Shown here one piece after another: positions 35,226-41,377 of a stretch of DNA of 64,000 nt (positions are counted from its first letter, which is position 1; every line of letters begins with the position of its first letter). The DNA comes from Marisa cornuarietis. Its lineage: Eukaryota > Mollusca > Gastropoda > Architaenioglossa > Ampullariidae. The notes under the pieces were generated by a model. The model was given only the letters and a program-made list of their open reading frames with translations, was not told the DNA's origin and ran no database searches. The stretch covers positions 4,522,001-4,586,000 of the forward strand of contig SMMW01000576.1 of assembly GCA_004794655.1 (NCBI GenBank), given 5' to 3'. Position numbers and translations under genes: made by a program.

Positions 35226-36619
35226 CGTGCGTGCCGAAGGGGAAAATAGTAAAATTGCTCTAATAATATTCCTTGGTTCAACCTTCCACACATTAACACT
35301 TTCTTTGAAGCACCACATATGCCTTAATCACCATACCATAGATCAGTTTTGAGTAGAGGTTGTGGGAGAGATTTCTAGAATATTCTAAACTGCTGACAGT
35401 CTCTCTTCACCTTTGCTTCCAAAAACGCGCCGAGGGTGTAGGTGCCCCCACCGATGTACTTGATCCTGGGGATCTCCTCCATCAACAGCGAGCACTTGTG
35501 GTTCTGGTCGCTGGGGTTAGTCAGGTGGTCCACGTGCCGCACGACCTTTTCACGTGACGAGAATGTAACGACGGACACGCGCGTGGTGTTGAGGTCCACC
35601 GTGAAATCGGCCAGAAGCTTCTTGACAAACTTGATTTCATCCTTGAAGTACACGCCACCCACGCTAGCAGAGCTGTCTACCAGGAACACCAGGTCTACCT
35701 GCGAGCAAAAACAAATAAAGTTAATGATGCCGAGTGGATTTGAGGAATTATCCACAATGAATAACAGGTCTGCCTAAGACAGAAGGTCTTCCGTTACACA
35801 TCCAAGCTGACGTTACGACCCCCAAATATACTGGCACACAATTATTTACAAGAAAGAGGAGACAGAGAGGACTAGAGCTGTGTGTGTGTGTGTGCGTGTG
35901 TGAATGGGTACCTGATTGATAAGGGAGATAAAAACGAGTGGGGGAAAAAGGAGAGTGGCGAGTTTTGCCTTCCACATGTTGTGCCTTTCAACTGTACACC
36001 ACTTACGTTCATTGACCTTAGGTTATACCCTAACAGAATACAAATTATTTAGTCCTTTGGGTAAGACTGCATCACTGGTGGTAATAGTAATCTTGGAGAA
36101 ATATTCTTAGTATTTACAATATCGAATTGTATTGGGGTTTACCAAGAACTCATAAAAACCACTAAAAATAATTATATAATCGTTCGATGGGCGAATTGTT
36201 TGCCTGCGGAACAACACTCACATTGCCCCGGATGTTACGTTTAGTGACTTGGCCTTTGAATCGGTCCGCATTATCTTCTGTTTATAATTAATGTTCGTGG
36301 TCTTAGACTCGGCAACAAGTACAAGGGCGATTGAATTATTTATGGAATATTATTCTGGGCTACAAGGATAGAAAACTTGCCATACTTGTCTGTTTTCTGT
36401 TGATCTTAACTGTTGCACGTGCCGCTTGAGCACTGCGCCTAACGTTTCGACCTTGGCCTTGAACGACGGCTCCACGACAGGCTGGAACAGGGAGTTGTAG
36501 AAATCGTCTGTGAGTTTGAATCCCACGGAGGGAACCGTTAGCAATACAAAGATCGCGAACGAGAGGCTGGATATTGACGTCACGTGACCGTGGACCAACA
36601 CACCTGACGACGGCCACAT
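313..36619 (-). CDS. SVEP1: SVEP1/polydom orthologue, whole gene (38 exons)
   Basis: Large secreted extracellular-matrix protein. Vertebrate SVEP1 acts in cell adhesion (integrin alpha9beta1 ligand) and lymphatic development; the role here is not known. Every exon was joined by hand on GT-AG sites, and reading phase is kept at all junctions except 12/13. Order: signal peptide (about 1-34), VWA (79-260), cysteine-rich EGF-like, GCC2/GCC3, three sushi, two HYR, sushi, linker, three GCC2/GCC3, six EGF, pentraxin (1349-1554), about 37 sushi and three EGF. Module order equals that of vertebrate SVEP1; the sushi count looks a few higher. Predicted length is about 3,840 residues against about 3,570 in human. 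The ATG at 36619 has A at -3. The gene is 36 kb, fully inside the window if the stop at 315-313 is used. Orthology is very likely; a few edges remain tentative. Confidence 0.93.
457..515. repeat. (AC)n-(GC)n microsatellite, intron 37
   Basis: About 18 AC units followed by about 11 CG units. In the transcript it is GC/GU-rich and ends about 45 bases before the acceptor of exon 38. Confidence 0.97.
629..661. repeat. Imperfect GT-rich tract near donor of intron 37
   Basis: GT-rich on plus, therefore AC-rich in the transcript, starting about 75 bases after the exon 37 donor. It is complementary to the tract at 457-515. Confidence 0.85.
735..830 (-). CDS. SVEP1: SVEP1 exon 37: C-terminal EGF 8
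   Basis: 96 bp: [12 protein letters not shown], then [12 protein letters not shown], very like the penultimate EGF of vertebrate SVEP1. Acceptor CTCTTGCAG, donor GTAAGT. Confidence 0.92.
1090..1185 (-). CDS. SVEP1: SVEP1 exon 36: C-terminal EGF 7
   Basis: Short EGF of 96 bp: [12 protein letters not shown], then [12 protein letters not shown]. Phase 1 both sides, donor GTAAGT. The longer open frame around it is intron. Confidence 0.9.
1508..1625. repeat. Imperfect (AC)n cluster at donor of exon 35
   Basis: Several AC runs with interruptions. On the minus strand the exon 35 donor GTAAGAGTGTG opens directly into (GT)n. Confidence 0.95.
1632..1811 (-). CDS. SVEP1: SVEP1 exon 35: last sushi
   Basis: [21 protein letters not shown] and [11 protein letters not shown] define one sushi module. 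Its donor GTAAGAGTGTG runs straight into a (GT)n microsatellite. Confidence 0.9.
1812..3064. other. Intron 34 of SVEP1
   Basis: 1.25 kb, no exon seen apart from the dispersed repeat near its downstream end. Open frames at 2351-2662 overlap on both strands and show no domain. Confidence 0.7.
1985..2065 (+). repeat. Dispersed repeat piece with GCGCTTTACA-type motif
   Basis: ATAGCGCCATATCC ... GGCGCTTTACAAAT resembles a short element very common in marine invertebrate genomes. A diverged relative is at 45423-45478. Class not certain. Confidence 0.4.
3065..3244 (-). CDS. SVEP1: SVEP1 exon 34: sushi
   Basis: Acceptor GCTCCTCAG at 3245, then [27 protein letters not shown] and ACV before a GTGAGT donor. 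180 bp, phase 1 on both sides. Confidence 0.87.
3245..4304. other. Intron 33 of SVEP1
   Basis: AT-rich, no exon seen. Holds a short repeat tail at 4113-4182 (AAAGCGTATATAAATC followed by (TTA)n), like the 3' tail of a dispersed invertebrate element. Confidence 0.6.
4305..4499 (-). CDS. SVEP1: SVEP1 exon 33: sushi
   Basis: The exon begins upstream of the first Met, at acceptor TTGTTACAG, which supplies the first cysteine (EITCSALS). It continues through [13 protein letters not shown] to PPTCLPYRG. Phase 1 on both sides. Confidence 0.85.
4716..9078 (-). CDS. SVEP1: SVEP1 exon 32: giant exon, 24.5 sushi modules
   Basis: A single 4,363-bp open exon. It completes sushi 10 (starting VGSVLRYIC) and then runs through 24 further modules of about 57-62 residues, each with four cysteines, a central GY and a tryptophan before the last cysteine. 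They are diverged from one another, so the array is old. The exon leaves in phase 1 at GTGAGA (4715). A module near 6085-6150 carries an acidic insertion, and an RGD tripeptide lies at 9033-9025. Confidence 0.95.
9079..9593. other. Intron 31 of SVEP1
   Basis: 515 bp, AT-rich, nothing recognised. Confidence 0.7.
9594..9755 (-). CDS. SVEP1: SVEP1 exon 31: rest of sushi 9, first part of sushi 10
   Basis: 54 codons, phase 0 at both ends: starts [13 protein letters not shown] and ends in a module that begins [11 protein letters not shown]. The donor is GTATGG. Confidence 0.88.
9756..10229. other. Intron 30 of SVEP1
   Basis: 474 bp, nothing recognised apart from homopolymer runs near 10167-10182. 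Confidence 0.7.
10230..10544 (-). CDS. SVEP1: SVEP1 exon 30: rest of sushi 7, sushi 8, first part of sushi 9
   Basis: 105 codons, phase 0 at both ends: [11 protein letters not shown], then a full module ([11 protein letters not shown] ... PQCLPV), then [11 protein letters not shown] up to the donor GTGTGC. Confidence 0.9.
10657..10685. repeat. (AC)n microsatellite, intron 29
   Basis: About 14 AC units beside a TC-rich run at 10632-10653. Confidence 0.97.
10943..11185 (-). CDS. SVEP1: SVEP1 exon 29: rest of sushi 6, first part of sushi 7
   Basis: 81 codons, phase 0 at both ends. Completes one module ([12 protein letters not shown] ... PVCKPV) and starts another ([11 protein letters not shown] ... 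DEGYQLQ). Confidence 0.9.
11186..11825. other. Intron 28 of SVEP1
   Basis: 640 bp with no recognised feature. Confidence 0.7.
11826..12412 (-). CDS. SVEP1: SVEP1 exon 28: sushi 3-5 and first part of sushi 6
   Basis: Three complete modules (starting [17 protein letters not shown] and [11 protein letters not shown]) and the start of a fourth ([11 protein letters not shown]) ending at a phase 0 donor inside the module. This begins a block whose introns cut domains instead of separating them. Confidence 0.9.
12413..12974. other. Intron 27 of SVEP1
   Basis: 562 bp with no exon seen; a short GC/CA-rich patch lies at 12838-12866. Confidence 0.7.
12975..13148 (-). CDS. SVEP1: SVEP1 exon 27: sushi 2 of the array
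   Basis: One sushi module: [12 protein letters not shown] ... WEGEKPTCK. Phase 1 both sides. The intron before it holds a hAT transposon. Confidence 0.9.
13376..13470. repeat. Imperfect AC/GC microsatellite
   Basis: Interrupted CA and CG runs directly before the left end of the hAT element. Confidence 0.9.
13501..14616 (-). mobile_element. hAT-superfamily DNA transposon, degraded, in intron 26
   Basis: About 1,116 bp. The right end on the minus strand starts CAGTGGTGTAGCAAGG; the left end on plus starts CAGTGATGTGTAAATA, and the two share further short matches (GGTGCGG, CTG). Flanks are ccacacac (13493-13500) and acacacac (14617-14624), a 7 of 8 match that fits the 8-bp hAT target duplication, although the surroundings are CA-rich. 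Inside are transposase fragments on the minus strand ending in a hAT dimerisation domain. Much of a full transposase (usually 600 or more residues) is missing, so this is an internally deleted, probably dead copy. Confidence 0.8.
13752..14359 (-). pseudogene. hAT transposase remnant (ZMYM/TTF-type)
   Basis: Two minus-strand frames. The upstream frame (14359-14126) carries a LTDSRDRI ... LELGI ... RRK-like basic stretch. The downstream frame runs from about 14135 to 13752 with RFEQLNVV near its start and [20 protein letters not shown] at its end, the conserved hAT C-terminal dimerisation motif. They are out of frame with each other around 14130, so at least one frameshift is present. N-terminal zinc finger and most of the catalytic region were not found. 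Confidence 0.75.
14702..14869 (-). CDS. SVEP1: SVEP1 exon 26: sushi 1 of the C-terminal array
   Basis: One sushi module: [11 protein letters not shown] ... WEHPVPSC. Phase 1 both sides. Separated from exon 25 by a 2 kb intron with a 25-bp minisatellite. Confidence 0.9.
14952..15370. repeat. 25-bp minisatellite, intron 25
   Basis: Diverged copies of a unit like AATGTCAACATCCTTATATC plus a few bases, clearest at 14952-15002 and 15178-15300. One copy near 15338-15368 is inverted (ATGTTGACAGTTGAGTGATA). Confidence 0.85.
15371..16854. other. Rest of intron 25 of SVEP1
   Basis: 1.5 kb, AT-rich. No exon or recognised repeat; the 15351-15662 open frame has no domain. Confidence 0.6.
16855..17094 (-). 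CDS. SVEP1: SVEP1 exon 25: pentraxin domain, part 3
   Basis: [13 protein letters not shown] carries the calcium-site Q-x-Q-D stretch, followed by [12 protein letters not shown] and a closing WPE segment. Completes the pentraxin fold. Confidence 0.92.
17257..17429 (-). CDS. SVEP1: SVEP1 exon 24: pentraxin domain, part 2
   Basis: [15 protein letters not shown] and WKLYKDG are the pentraxin core (H-x-C/V-x-x-W type signature). Phase 1 exit at GTACTA. Confidence 0.9.
17707..17911 (-). CDS. SVEP1: SVEP1 exon 23: pentraxin domain, part 1
   Basis: [13 protein letters not shown], then [10 protein letters not shown] and LTLTDYTG match the SVEP1 pentraxin/LamG-like strand order. Phase 2 exit at GTTTGC. 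Confidence 0.9.
17912..18861. other. Intron 22 of SVEP1
   Basis: 950 bp, no exon seen; contains a (TC)n(TA)n run at 18634-18657. Confidence 0.7.
18862..19019 (-). CDS. SVEP1: SVEP1 exon 22: second half of EGF 5, EGF 6
   Basis: Phase 2 entry completes EGF 5 ([12 protein letters not shown]) and adds EGF 6 ([12 protein letters not shown] ... GLHCEI). The frame-consistent donor is GTTCGT (weak); a stronger GTATGT seven bases on would break the pentraxin frame. Confidence 0.87.
19195..19325 (+). repeat. Possible SINE fragment, intron 21
   Basis: tRNA-like stretch (TGTTGAGCAGCTAGAAGG, GGTTAAGCC) followed by GGGATGTATC and GGGAAGGTAAAAG, which resembles the tail of the SINE copies at 41378-41514 and 57340-57480. 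Weak match. Confidence 0.35.
19804..20005 (-). CDS. SVEP1: SVEP1 exon 21: EGF 4 and first half of EGF 5
   Basis: [16 protein letters not shown] ... CTCAVGFTG, then [16 protein letters not shown]. It stops inside EGF 5 at a phase 2 donor (GTGAGC), an exception among these EGF exons, which are otherwise one module per phase 1 exon. Confidence 0.9.
20006..20746. other. Intron 20 of SVEP1
   Basis: 741 bp; nothing recognised. Confidence 0.7.
20747..20860 (-). CDS. SVEP1: SVEP1 exon 20: calcium-binding-type EGF 3
   Basis: [16 protein letters not shown] and [13 protein letters not shown] fit the calcium-binding EGF consensus (D-x-D-E at the start). The acceptor is reached directly through a (TG)n microsatellite instead of a normal pyrimidine tract. 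Confidence 0.92.
20865..20909. repeat. (AC)n microsatellite at acceptor of exon 20
   Basis: About 22 AC units on plus. In the transcript it is (UG)n ending UGUGAAG directly at the 3' splice site. Confidence 0.98.
21347..21460 (-). CDS. SVEP1: SVEP1 exon 19: EGF 2
   Basis: One EGF module of 114 bp: [15 protein letters not shown] ... CQCPAGFAG. Phase 1 on both sides. Confidence 0.92.
21833..22101. mobile_element. Foldback (palindromic) element, intron 18
   Basis: Left end CAGGGCCAGTTGCACAACAC and right end, reverse-complemented, CAGAGGCCAGTTGCACAACA, with similarity continuing inward (TTTCTAA ... AAACTGTTCTAA). About 269 bp, no coding capacity, no clear target duplication. Non-autonomous MITE-like. 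Confidence 0.75.
22129..22290 (-). CDS. SVEP1: SVEP1 exon 18: spacer plus EGF 1
   Basis: An acidic/glutamine-rich spacer (about 20 residues) then an EGF module: [12 protein letters not shown] ... [10 protein letters not shown] foldback element ends only about 28 bp past this exon's donor. Confidence 0.9.
22765..22926 (-). CDS. SVEP1: SVEP1 exon 17: GCC2/GCC3 repeat 4
   Basis: [26 protein letters not shown] and [10 protein letters not shown]. Closest in pattern to exon 16. Phase 1 both sides, donor GTAAGT. Confidence 0.9.
23539..23700 (-). CDS. SVEP1: SVEP1 exon 16: GCC2/GCC3 repeat 3
   Basis: [18 protein letters not shown], then FYQPHY and [10 protein letters not shown]. It follows the largest intron of this gene (about 3.8 kb). 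The acceptor GAAAAAG has a weak pyrimidine tract. Confidence 0.88.
25360..25565. repeat. Diverged tandem duplication of about 110 bp
   Basis: Two copies share GTC(A/G)CTGCCAC, a TTGAAGT/TTGAAAGT segment and GAGCTCACC ends (about 25366-25446 and 25480-25562). Confidence 0.6.
26430..26520. repeat. 44-bp tandem duplication
   Basis: AAAGACATTTGCTCATT followed by TGTATAC(T/C)TGTTA occurs twice in a row with few differences. Confidence 0.85.
27445..27606 (-). CDS. SVEP1: SVEP1 exon 15: GCC2/GCC3 repeat 2
   Basis: [29 protein letters not shown] and ECRC give the canonical cysteine spacing. 162 bp, phase 1, identical in length to exons 5, 16 and 17, which shows duplication of one exon unit. Confidence 0.9.
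27846..28070 (-). CDS. SVEP1: SVEP1 exon 14: linker helix leading to GCC2/GCC3 block
   Basis: Contains an amphipathic helix around [11 protein letters not shown], then [12 protein letters not shown], matching the region just before the second GCC2/GCC3 block of SVEP1. Frame extends upstream of the first Met to the acceptor at 28070. Donor GTAAGA. Confidence 0.82.
28622..28653. repeat. (AC)n microsatellite
   Basis: About 16 AC units after a GC-alternating patch, intron 13. Confidence 0.97.
28823..28924 (-). CDS. SVEP1: SVEP1 exon 13 (tentative): linker region
   Basis: Open frame after a good acceptor (TTTTACTCTACAG), with [10 protein letters not shown] and LVEVSFSY strands that could match the linker. 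The phase 1 donor GTAACA at 28822 joins exon 14 in frame. An alternative phase 0 donor (GTAAGC, 28847) would not. The entry phase does not match exon 12. Confidence 0.45.
29122..29246 (-). CDS. SVEP1: SVEP1 exon 12: linker region
   Basis: Short exon after a CT-rich acceptor. Its pattern (hydrophobic, one cysteine, then helix [11 protein letters not shown]) aligns with the SVEP1 linker that follows the sushi-like module. The donor GTATGT at 29121 leaves phase 0, which does not fit exon 13 as drawn; the 3' edge or an additional exon is uncertain. Confidence 0.65.
29718..29909 (-). CDS. SVEP1: SVEP1 exon 11: sushi-like module after HYR pair
   Basis: Begins [16 protein letters not shown] and ends PFPDCAG at a GTGAGA donor. 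The open frame runs on past the donor to about 29527, but splicing to exon 12 gives a better match to the SVEP1 linker, so I end it here. Phase 1 on both sides. Confidence 0.85.
30386..30622 (-). CDS. SVEP1: SVEP1 exon 10: HYR domain 2
   Basis: Second hyalin repeat: STPPRVDKC start, FSDNSG core, LFPRGRTLV and [11 protein letters not shown]. The order HYR-HYR-sushi equals vertebrate SVEP1. Confidence 0.92.
30889..30913. repeat. (TTA)n microsatellite
   Basis: About eight TTA units just downstream of the exon 9 donor. Confidence 0.95.
30933..31181 (-). CDS. SVEP1: SVEP1 exon 9: HYR domain 1
   Basis: Hyalin repeat with IQCPENVEV, the DNSG core, FPIG and YSAEDLSQN, ending in ILVLG. HYR domains have an immunoglobulin-like fold and occur in pairs in SVEP1. 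Confidence 0.92.
31592..31624. repeat. (GT)n(GA)n microsatellite
   Basis: Short GT run passing directly into a GA run, intron 8. Confidence 0.95.
31934..32131 (-). CDS. SVEP1: SVEP1 exon 8: sushi 3
   Basis: One slightly longer sushi module ([12 protein letters not shown] ... NQCLG) with an additional disulfide pair. Phase 1 on both sides. Confidence 0.9.
32354..32533 (-). CDS. SVEP1: SVEP1 exon 7: sushi 2
   Basis: One sushi module of 180 bp with [12 protein letters not shown] near the start and a C-terminal TRC. Phase 1 on both sides; the donor is GTAAGG. Confidence 0.9.
32733..32754. repeat. (GGAT)n microsatellite
   Basis: Five GGAT units, intron 6. Confidence 0.95.
32944..33123 (-). CDS. 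SVEP1: SVEP1 exon 6: sushi 1
   Basis: One sushi module ([12 protein letters not shown] ... WSGQETEC) with an extra cysteine pair typical of the N-terminal SVEP1 sushi domains. The donor GTAAGT lies within a short GT run at 32943; phase is kept. Confidence 0.88.
33394..33555 (-). CDS. SVEP1: SVEP1 exon 5: GCC2/GCC3 (ephrin-receptor-like) repeat 1
   Basis: Read with no internal start codon: CPPGTYKDF, then CTPCPDENQ, then ECKCKRGF. This is the GCC2/GCC3 pattern that follows the VWA/EGF block in SVEP1. 162 bp, phase 1 on both sides. It does not begin with Met and is easily missed by ORF finders. Confidence 0.9.
33556..34004. other. Intron 4 of SVEP1
   Basis: 449 bp, AT-rich. Contains an imperfect internal duplication (AACAGAACTAATGTAGCAAC and AGAGAACTAATGTAACAACA near 33753-33805). 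Confidence 0.6.
34005..34184 (-). CDS. SVEP1: SVEP1 exon 4: cysteine-rich EGF-like module
   Basis: Cysteine-dense module with a CSYLC start, a CC pair and the signature [20 protein letters not shown], which is highly specific to SVEP1. Phase 1 on both sides. Confidence 0.92.
34622..34877 (-). CDS. SVEP1: SVEP1 exon 3: VWA domain, second half
   Basis: Carries the third MIDAS segment LITDG followed by [11 protein letters not shown], then FTFGI and a [14 protein letters not shown] ending. These match the SVEP1 VWA subfamily closely. Phase 0 entry, phase 1 exit at GTGAGT. Confidence 0.92.
35181..35234. repeat. (GT)n microsatellite, intron 2
   Basis: About 20 GT units followed by GCGT units. Confidence 0.97.
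35411..35698 (-). CDS. SVEP1: SVEP1 exon 2: VWA domain, first half
   Basis: Begins the von Willebrand factor A fold with a beta strand VDLVFLVD and an intact MIDAS DxSxS motif (DSSAS), so metal binding is expected. It ends at a phase 0 donor (GTGAAG). Confidence 0.9.
36386..36619 (-). CDS. SVEP1: SVEP1 exon 1: signal peptide and N-terminus
   Basis: Starts with ATG at 36619-36617 and contains a hydrophobic stretch (about residues 16-33, rich in L, F, I and V) typical of a signal peptide. It is followed by a helical stretch with few cysteines. The donor GTATGG at 36385 leaves phase 0. A hydrophilic run of about 15 residues precedes the hydrophobic core, so the true start could differ; no other in-frame start was obvious. 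Confidence 0.8.
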
Positions 36620-39414
36620 CCTCGTAGGTCACACGTCACAGTTCACAGGTCACGGGCGCGTGGCTCGTTCAGTCTGATAACAGGTAGATCTCGAACTCCA
36701 AACCCGCTTTTTGCTGCTCGCACAAATTTTTCGAGTGTTCTAGCTGTCCCTGGTGTAAATTGTAGTTTGAGTCTTGACGCTGTTGTCTCTCTTGTCTTCT
36801 CGAGTTACGATGTTCTCGTGTGGTGGTAACGTGTCTTTGCCCTAATGTCGGTGAATATCAAGTTTCAACAAATGAACGCAAATGAGGATCCAGGACGCCC
36901 ATGGATTATGTCATCGAGCATCCTTTGTCCGCTGGATAGAGGTGGATAACTGTGAATCATCTGATTTGATGAATGCTCACACCGATTCTCATAAATGTTT
37001 CAACTCTTTCCCTTTCTAGTAACGGATAGAAATTAAAACCAGCATGTCGCTGAATTTTTGAAAGTAAAAAGATGTTTAGGCTAAGAATCTTGACGTATAC
37101 TCTATATTTAGACTGGTTAGCTTGCAAAACAGTTTTCTGAAATTCACCAGACACGTTCCAAGGAGGAAATATTTTAGGCTAGAGAAGCCAGTCAGGTACA
37201 CAAAACCACGTTTTTCCACTTATATCCAGAACTCTGAACACTCCAAAGCACAAGAATGTTTTGTGAACTCCCATAAAGACACTGAAGACTTAAACATTGA
37301 AAAGCTTTCTTGGCGTTGAACGTCGATTATACAGCAGAAAAGACAATAAACTCATCCGACTACCATCTCTATTTCGCTGGTGCAGGATACGACCTACAGG
37401 ATGGCATCCTGTGTGATTCCAGAGACAGGAACACTGTGTCGCTGAATTTTAATGCGATTATTTTTTTCCTATCCCGGAGATCACTTGCATTACAAACGCG
37501 AAAGCAGCGTCTGCTCCAAGCAAGCATCCAGGTTCTGGCAAGTGGAGGTCCGTTGTTGAAACGTTCGTTACTTACGTAGACAGTTTTGAGTCTTAGAGCT
37601 CCACAGCCACAAACATGTTGCCACGGTCTTCCGCCACTTTCTGGTGTCGTCTGCTACAAATTCCTTCTCCCTGGGCGCGTACTCCATCTAACCTTTCACT
37701 CGGGGTTATCGCCGCAGATGAGTGAATTCTCAAGTCAACACATTAGTCGGAGATCATCCACCTGGCACCGCTTGTCTGCAACATTTTCCCAAACCTTGTT
37801 TTTCTTTCCCTCGCAAGTGCCACGTTTTCCTTGACTGAAGAAGTAACTCAATTTCTTCTTCATTTTTTTTTAAATGTTGAAATTCTGTGAAACGCTTTGT
37901 GCTTTACACCAATAAAGTTGACGGAGTTAACTCGGACATCTATCAATCATAGTATTCGTCTGCCTCTATCTTGCTCAAGCGCGGGGGGGTGACGAAGGTG
38001 GCATTCGTGAAACAAACTTTTTTTTCCTTTGGCTTAAAATCTTACTAATTTTTTAAAGTAATCTCAGCTAAAACAAATGTGGAAGAGTCTCTACAGTACT
38101 TCAACACAGGGCTAACAACACGTGACCGTAATATGTCTCCCAAACTCCGCAAGGGTGAAATCCGAGACAGCTCCTACTCATAAAAAAAGGGTTAGACCTT
38201 GGTTCACGGACCTCTTGGTGAGTTGTGCATTGCGTCCTGCGTGCGTGTGTTCCAGTGCCTTACACACACGCACGGACGATAGGGCCGCCGCCGCCGCTGC
38301 TGTTGCTTTGCTGTCTCAGCTGTAGTTGTGGACGACCAGCCAATTAACCGCCAGACGCCCCCCAAGTTGTTATCGCTAGAGCTGATAACTCCTGCTGTCT
38401 CCATCTCCTCTGATTTCGTACAGACCATACAGGATCCTGTTGCGAGAAGAAAGAGCGTAAGGCCGATGTTTACGACATGCCGTAGACAAGGATGTGGTGT
38501 GTCGGTCGTTGCTGCAGGTGCCTATCATCGCTGACTGTCGTCATCATGAGACTAGGATTCGGTCTTGTGGTCCCATCGTCTTCTTTTCTGACCAGCAGCA
38601 CAGTCTGCTTCATGATTCGTCAGTTGTCAGGACAGAGTTGTAGCTTCATTTGTCTCTCTGCTTGATTCTTGTTTTGTTATGAGATGTGGTACAATGTTCT
38701 CAGGACAGACAGATAGACAGCAGCTTATGCTTAAGAAGGTCGTGATGCTAACGGAACTTAGTGAGGACCGTGAAGTCTTAGGGTAAGATCTCGTCTCCAA
38801 GCTCACAATATTTGTCTTCCTTGATGTGATCCTGTTCACTGGGGGTGGCCATCATCCTTTATCACTACTTCCTTCCATGATGCGCGATCACAAATCTCCG
38901 TTACCTAGGTAGACCAACTTCCCTGTCAAATTAACCGACCAACATTCTGCTTCTGAGATACATCCGGGCTCCACCGTGTCCATGCGTGGTGTGGGATCTC
39001 AACAACTTTGTTTTGACAAAGCTTTATGTGAGGGGGAGGGGGCTTGTATTGTTATCTTTTCCGGAGAAACATGTGGTTTTATTAAAACCCAGGAAGCTAG
39101 CAGGTTCTCGTACAACACATGTTCTAGTACAGCATTCAGCTACCTGCTAACATCGAGACGGCAGGAAGTATATGCATGAACGTAGGATAGAAAATGGAAG
39201 AAAATGGGAGTCAGATTATTCTAAAGAGGGAAAAAAAACAGTTTGGAACAAATGTATCACTAAGATATCCAAGCGCCAACTCAATCTCAAGCTGTTGCGC
39301 TCATGGATCGCCGAAACTGAGCACAAACGTGAGGAAGAAAAAAAATAAAGCAGTTACTTGAAGGCATAGCTTTTGTTTTAGCATCACACCCACAGATTAA
39401 ACTCTGTGGCTGAC

Positions 39415-39830
39415 TATTCTAAGGGTTGCACATATTTCGAGCTTCGTATTTCTCATGCTACATCAGCGTCTCAGAGATTGTGGTTAACTTTCTTCTTACG
39501 AACATGAACAGCGTGGAAGAGATCATGTGTAACATCTGTCTCAAGAGAACCAACCCTGCCATAACAGTCTCTAAGAGATCATGACTTTCTTCTTAAAATA
39601 ACACTCCGGACATAACAGTGAGAAGTTGTGGCTAACTTGTTCTAACTTGATAACACTCCTGTCATAACAGTTTCTAGGATACTGAGGCTGACTGTCTGTA
39701 TCGAAGGAATAACCTGACATAACAATGTCTCAGAGACTGACTGAGACCAAAATTTCCGAAACAGTGTTTGAGAGATTGTAACTGACTTCAACAATCCGCA
39801 CAATCCTCAAGAGATGATTGAAGAAGTCCT
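39415..39830. repeat. Degenerate tandem repeat (about 50-90 bp units)
   Basis: At least six diverged copies of a unit built from GTCTCAGAGATTGTGGCTGA-like and ACACTCCTGACATAACAG-like halves. Copies vary in length, so this is an old minisatellite. Confidence 0.7.
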
Positions 39831-40492
39831 ATCTCAAATGTCATGCGGCAGCAGCAGGTGTGATGTATGAGGATGCCCAGCATGCAGCACGAGCATGTTG
39901 AGGGTCGATGCATGCATGCAGGGTCGGTGGGGGGGGGGGATGCGCCGCAGTTTCTCGCGGTGTTTGGCTCGAGGAGCGCATGAGTCTTGAAATCCTCTTT
40001 TAGCAGACGACATCTCCGAGGGGCCGTTGCATGTGGCGAGATTAGTGTTGTTTACTCTAGCAGTGTTTACAGCCTGCGTCTGTTAGAACCTCATTTGCGG
40101 CGCAGATTAAATCAGACCGAGAAAAAGGTTTACGTTGACTGGGAAAGAAACTCACTGTAATAACACGTGGCACACAGTTGTGAGGCTGGAATAGGAATCT
40201 GTCGGAGATATAGGGAAAGAGAAGGATCAGTCATCTGTCACGTTTAAAGCCTCCTTTTCTTCCTCCTCTGGGCTGTTTGGTTCTTGTCTGAACCATCGAC
40301 GTGGACAAAGAAGCAGAAAAAGGTTATATTTAGTACATAAGTAACCCAGCTCCTCGGGTGTTCGCGCCCTGATAGACTCATCTCTCCCTCCACACTAATT
40401 ATTCCTCATTCTCTCCTACCTCCGTTCATCACTCTTTGTTTTGACCCCCCCCTCCTCTCATCATGTAAGCTAATGTATGTTTTTTCACGCTC

Positions 40493-40514
40493 TGACAGAC
40501 AGACAGACAGACAG
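40493..40514. repeat. (GACA)n microsatellite
   Basis: Five GACA units. Confidence 0.95.
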
Positions 40515-41377
40515 AACCATCTTACTTGATCATCTCTCATTTGCTGAAAAGGTATTTTGTCATTTCCAGGTTTACATTTATTGTAGGTGAGATATTATAT
40601 AACATTATCAGTAGTTACACTGATAGATAAATAGACTTAAGTAATGTATACATTGGACATTCGAAATACTGAGAGGTTTTGAAATCAACTGCCAGAAGGT
40701 AAGCTAGGAGAGTAAAACAGACCTCCCACCTTCAATTCCCATCCCCCCGTCTCAAACAAGGATCGCTTCATTACAACATCTGTCACCCCCGCTAAAGTTA
40801 TTTCAGGCTCGAGATAAGCTCAAGATGAAAGCTGATGATGGTTTATGTCTGTCACGCTTGTTGTTCAGGAATCTAGGTGTTAAAGTGCAGCCTCGGCTTT
40901 TAGCAGCAGGAAAGCTCGTCCTGCATGGTTTGCCGCTTCTTTTGCTTCTGTGAATGTTCTTAACTTCTGTTTACTCATGGTTACACAAGTGATGTTATTT
41001 CAGCAAAGTATTCTTTCTTACGATAACAGGATAAAATTCCTAGTCCTTAGAAGCAATAAGACTGGTGAAATGTAAGTGGTTCACCATTACAAAGGCACGC
41101 CTGGAGCATGACCCTCTCTCCTATATCGCTTTTATTCATTAATAAAAATAATTTGGTTCCCATTCGCATGCGGGTGGCCTTAAGGAGGTTTCCAATCCTC
41201 TTGAATCGGTTGCCATCCCCTTGAAAGTCGAGGTCACTTTTAAACAAGCAGATCCTCATAATCACCACCTTTCTTGAAGCATTTTTAGGTTATCCTCTAA
41301 CCTTTTATATGTCGTAAGGGGGTGAGGTGTCTGAGACCACATTTTTTCTCGGGGCTAGCTTTTTTGCGAGGGGGTTG

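Noticed and set aside
36575..36587. CRE-like TGACGTCA overlapping TCACGTGA
   Set aside because: Lies within the coding part of exon 1 and such short motifs are expected by chance.
37895..37935. CCAATAAAG motif as a plus-strand poly(A) signal
   Set aside because: No plus-strand gene upstream; the surrounding sequence looks like a dispersed repeat tail.
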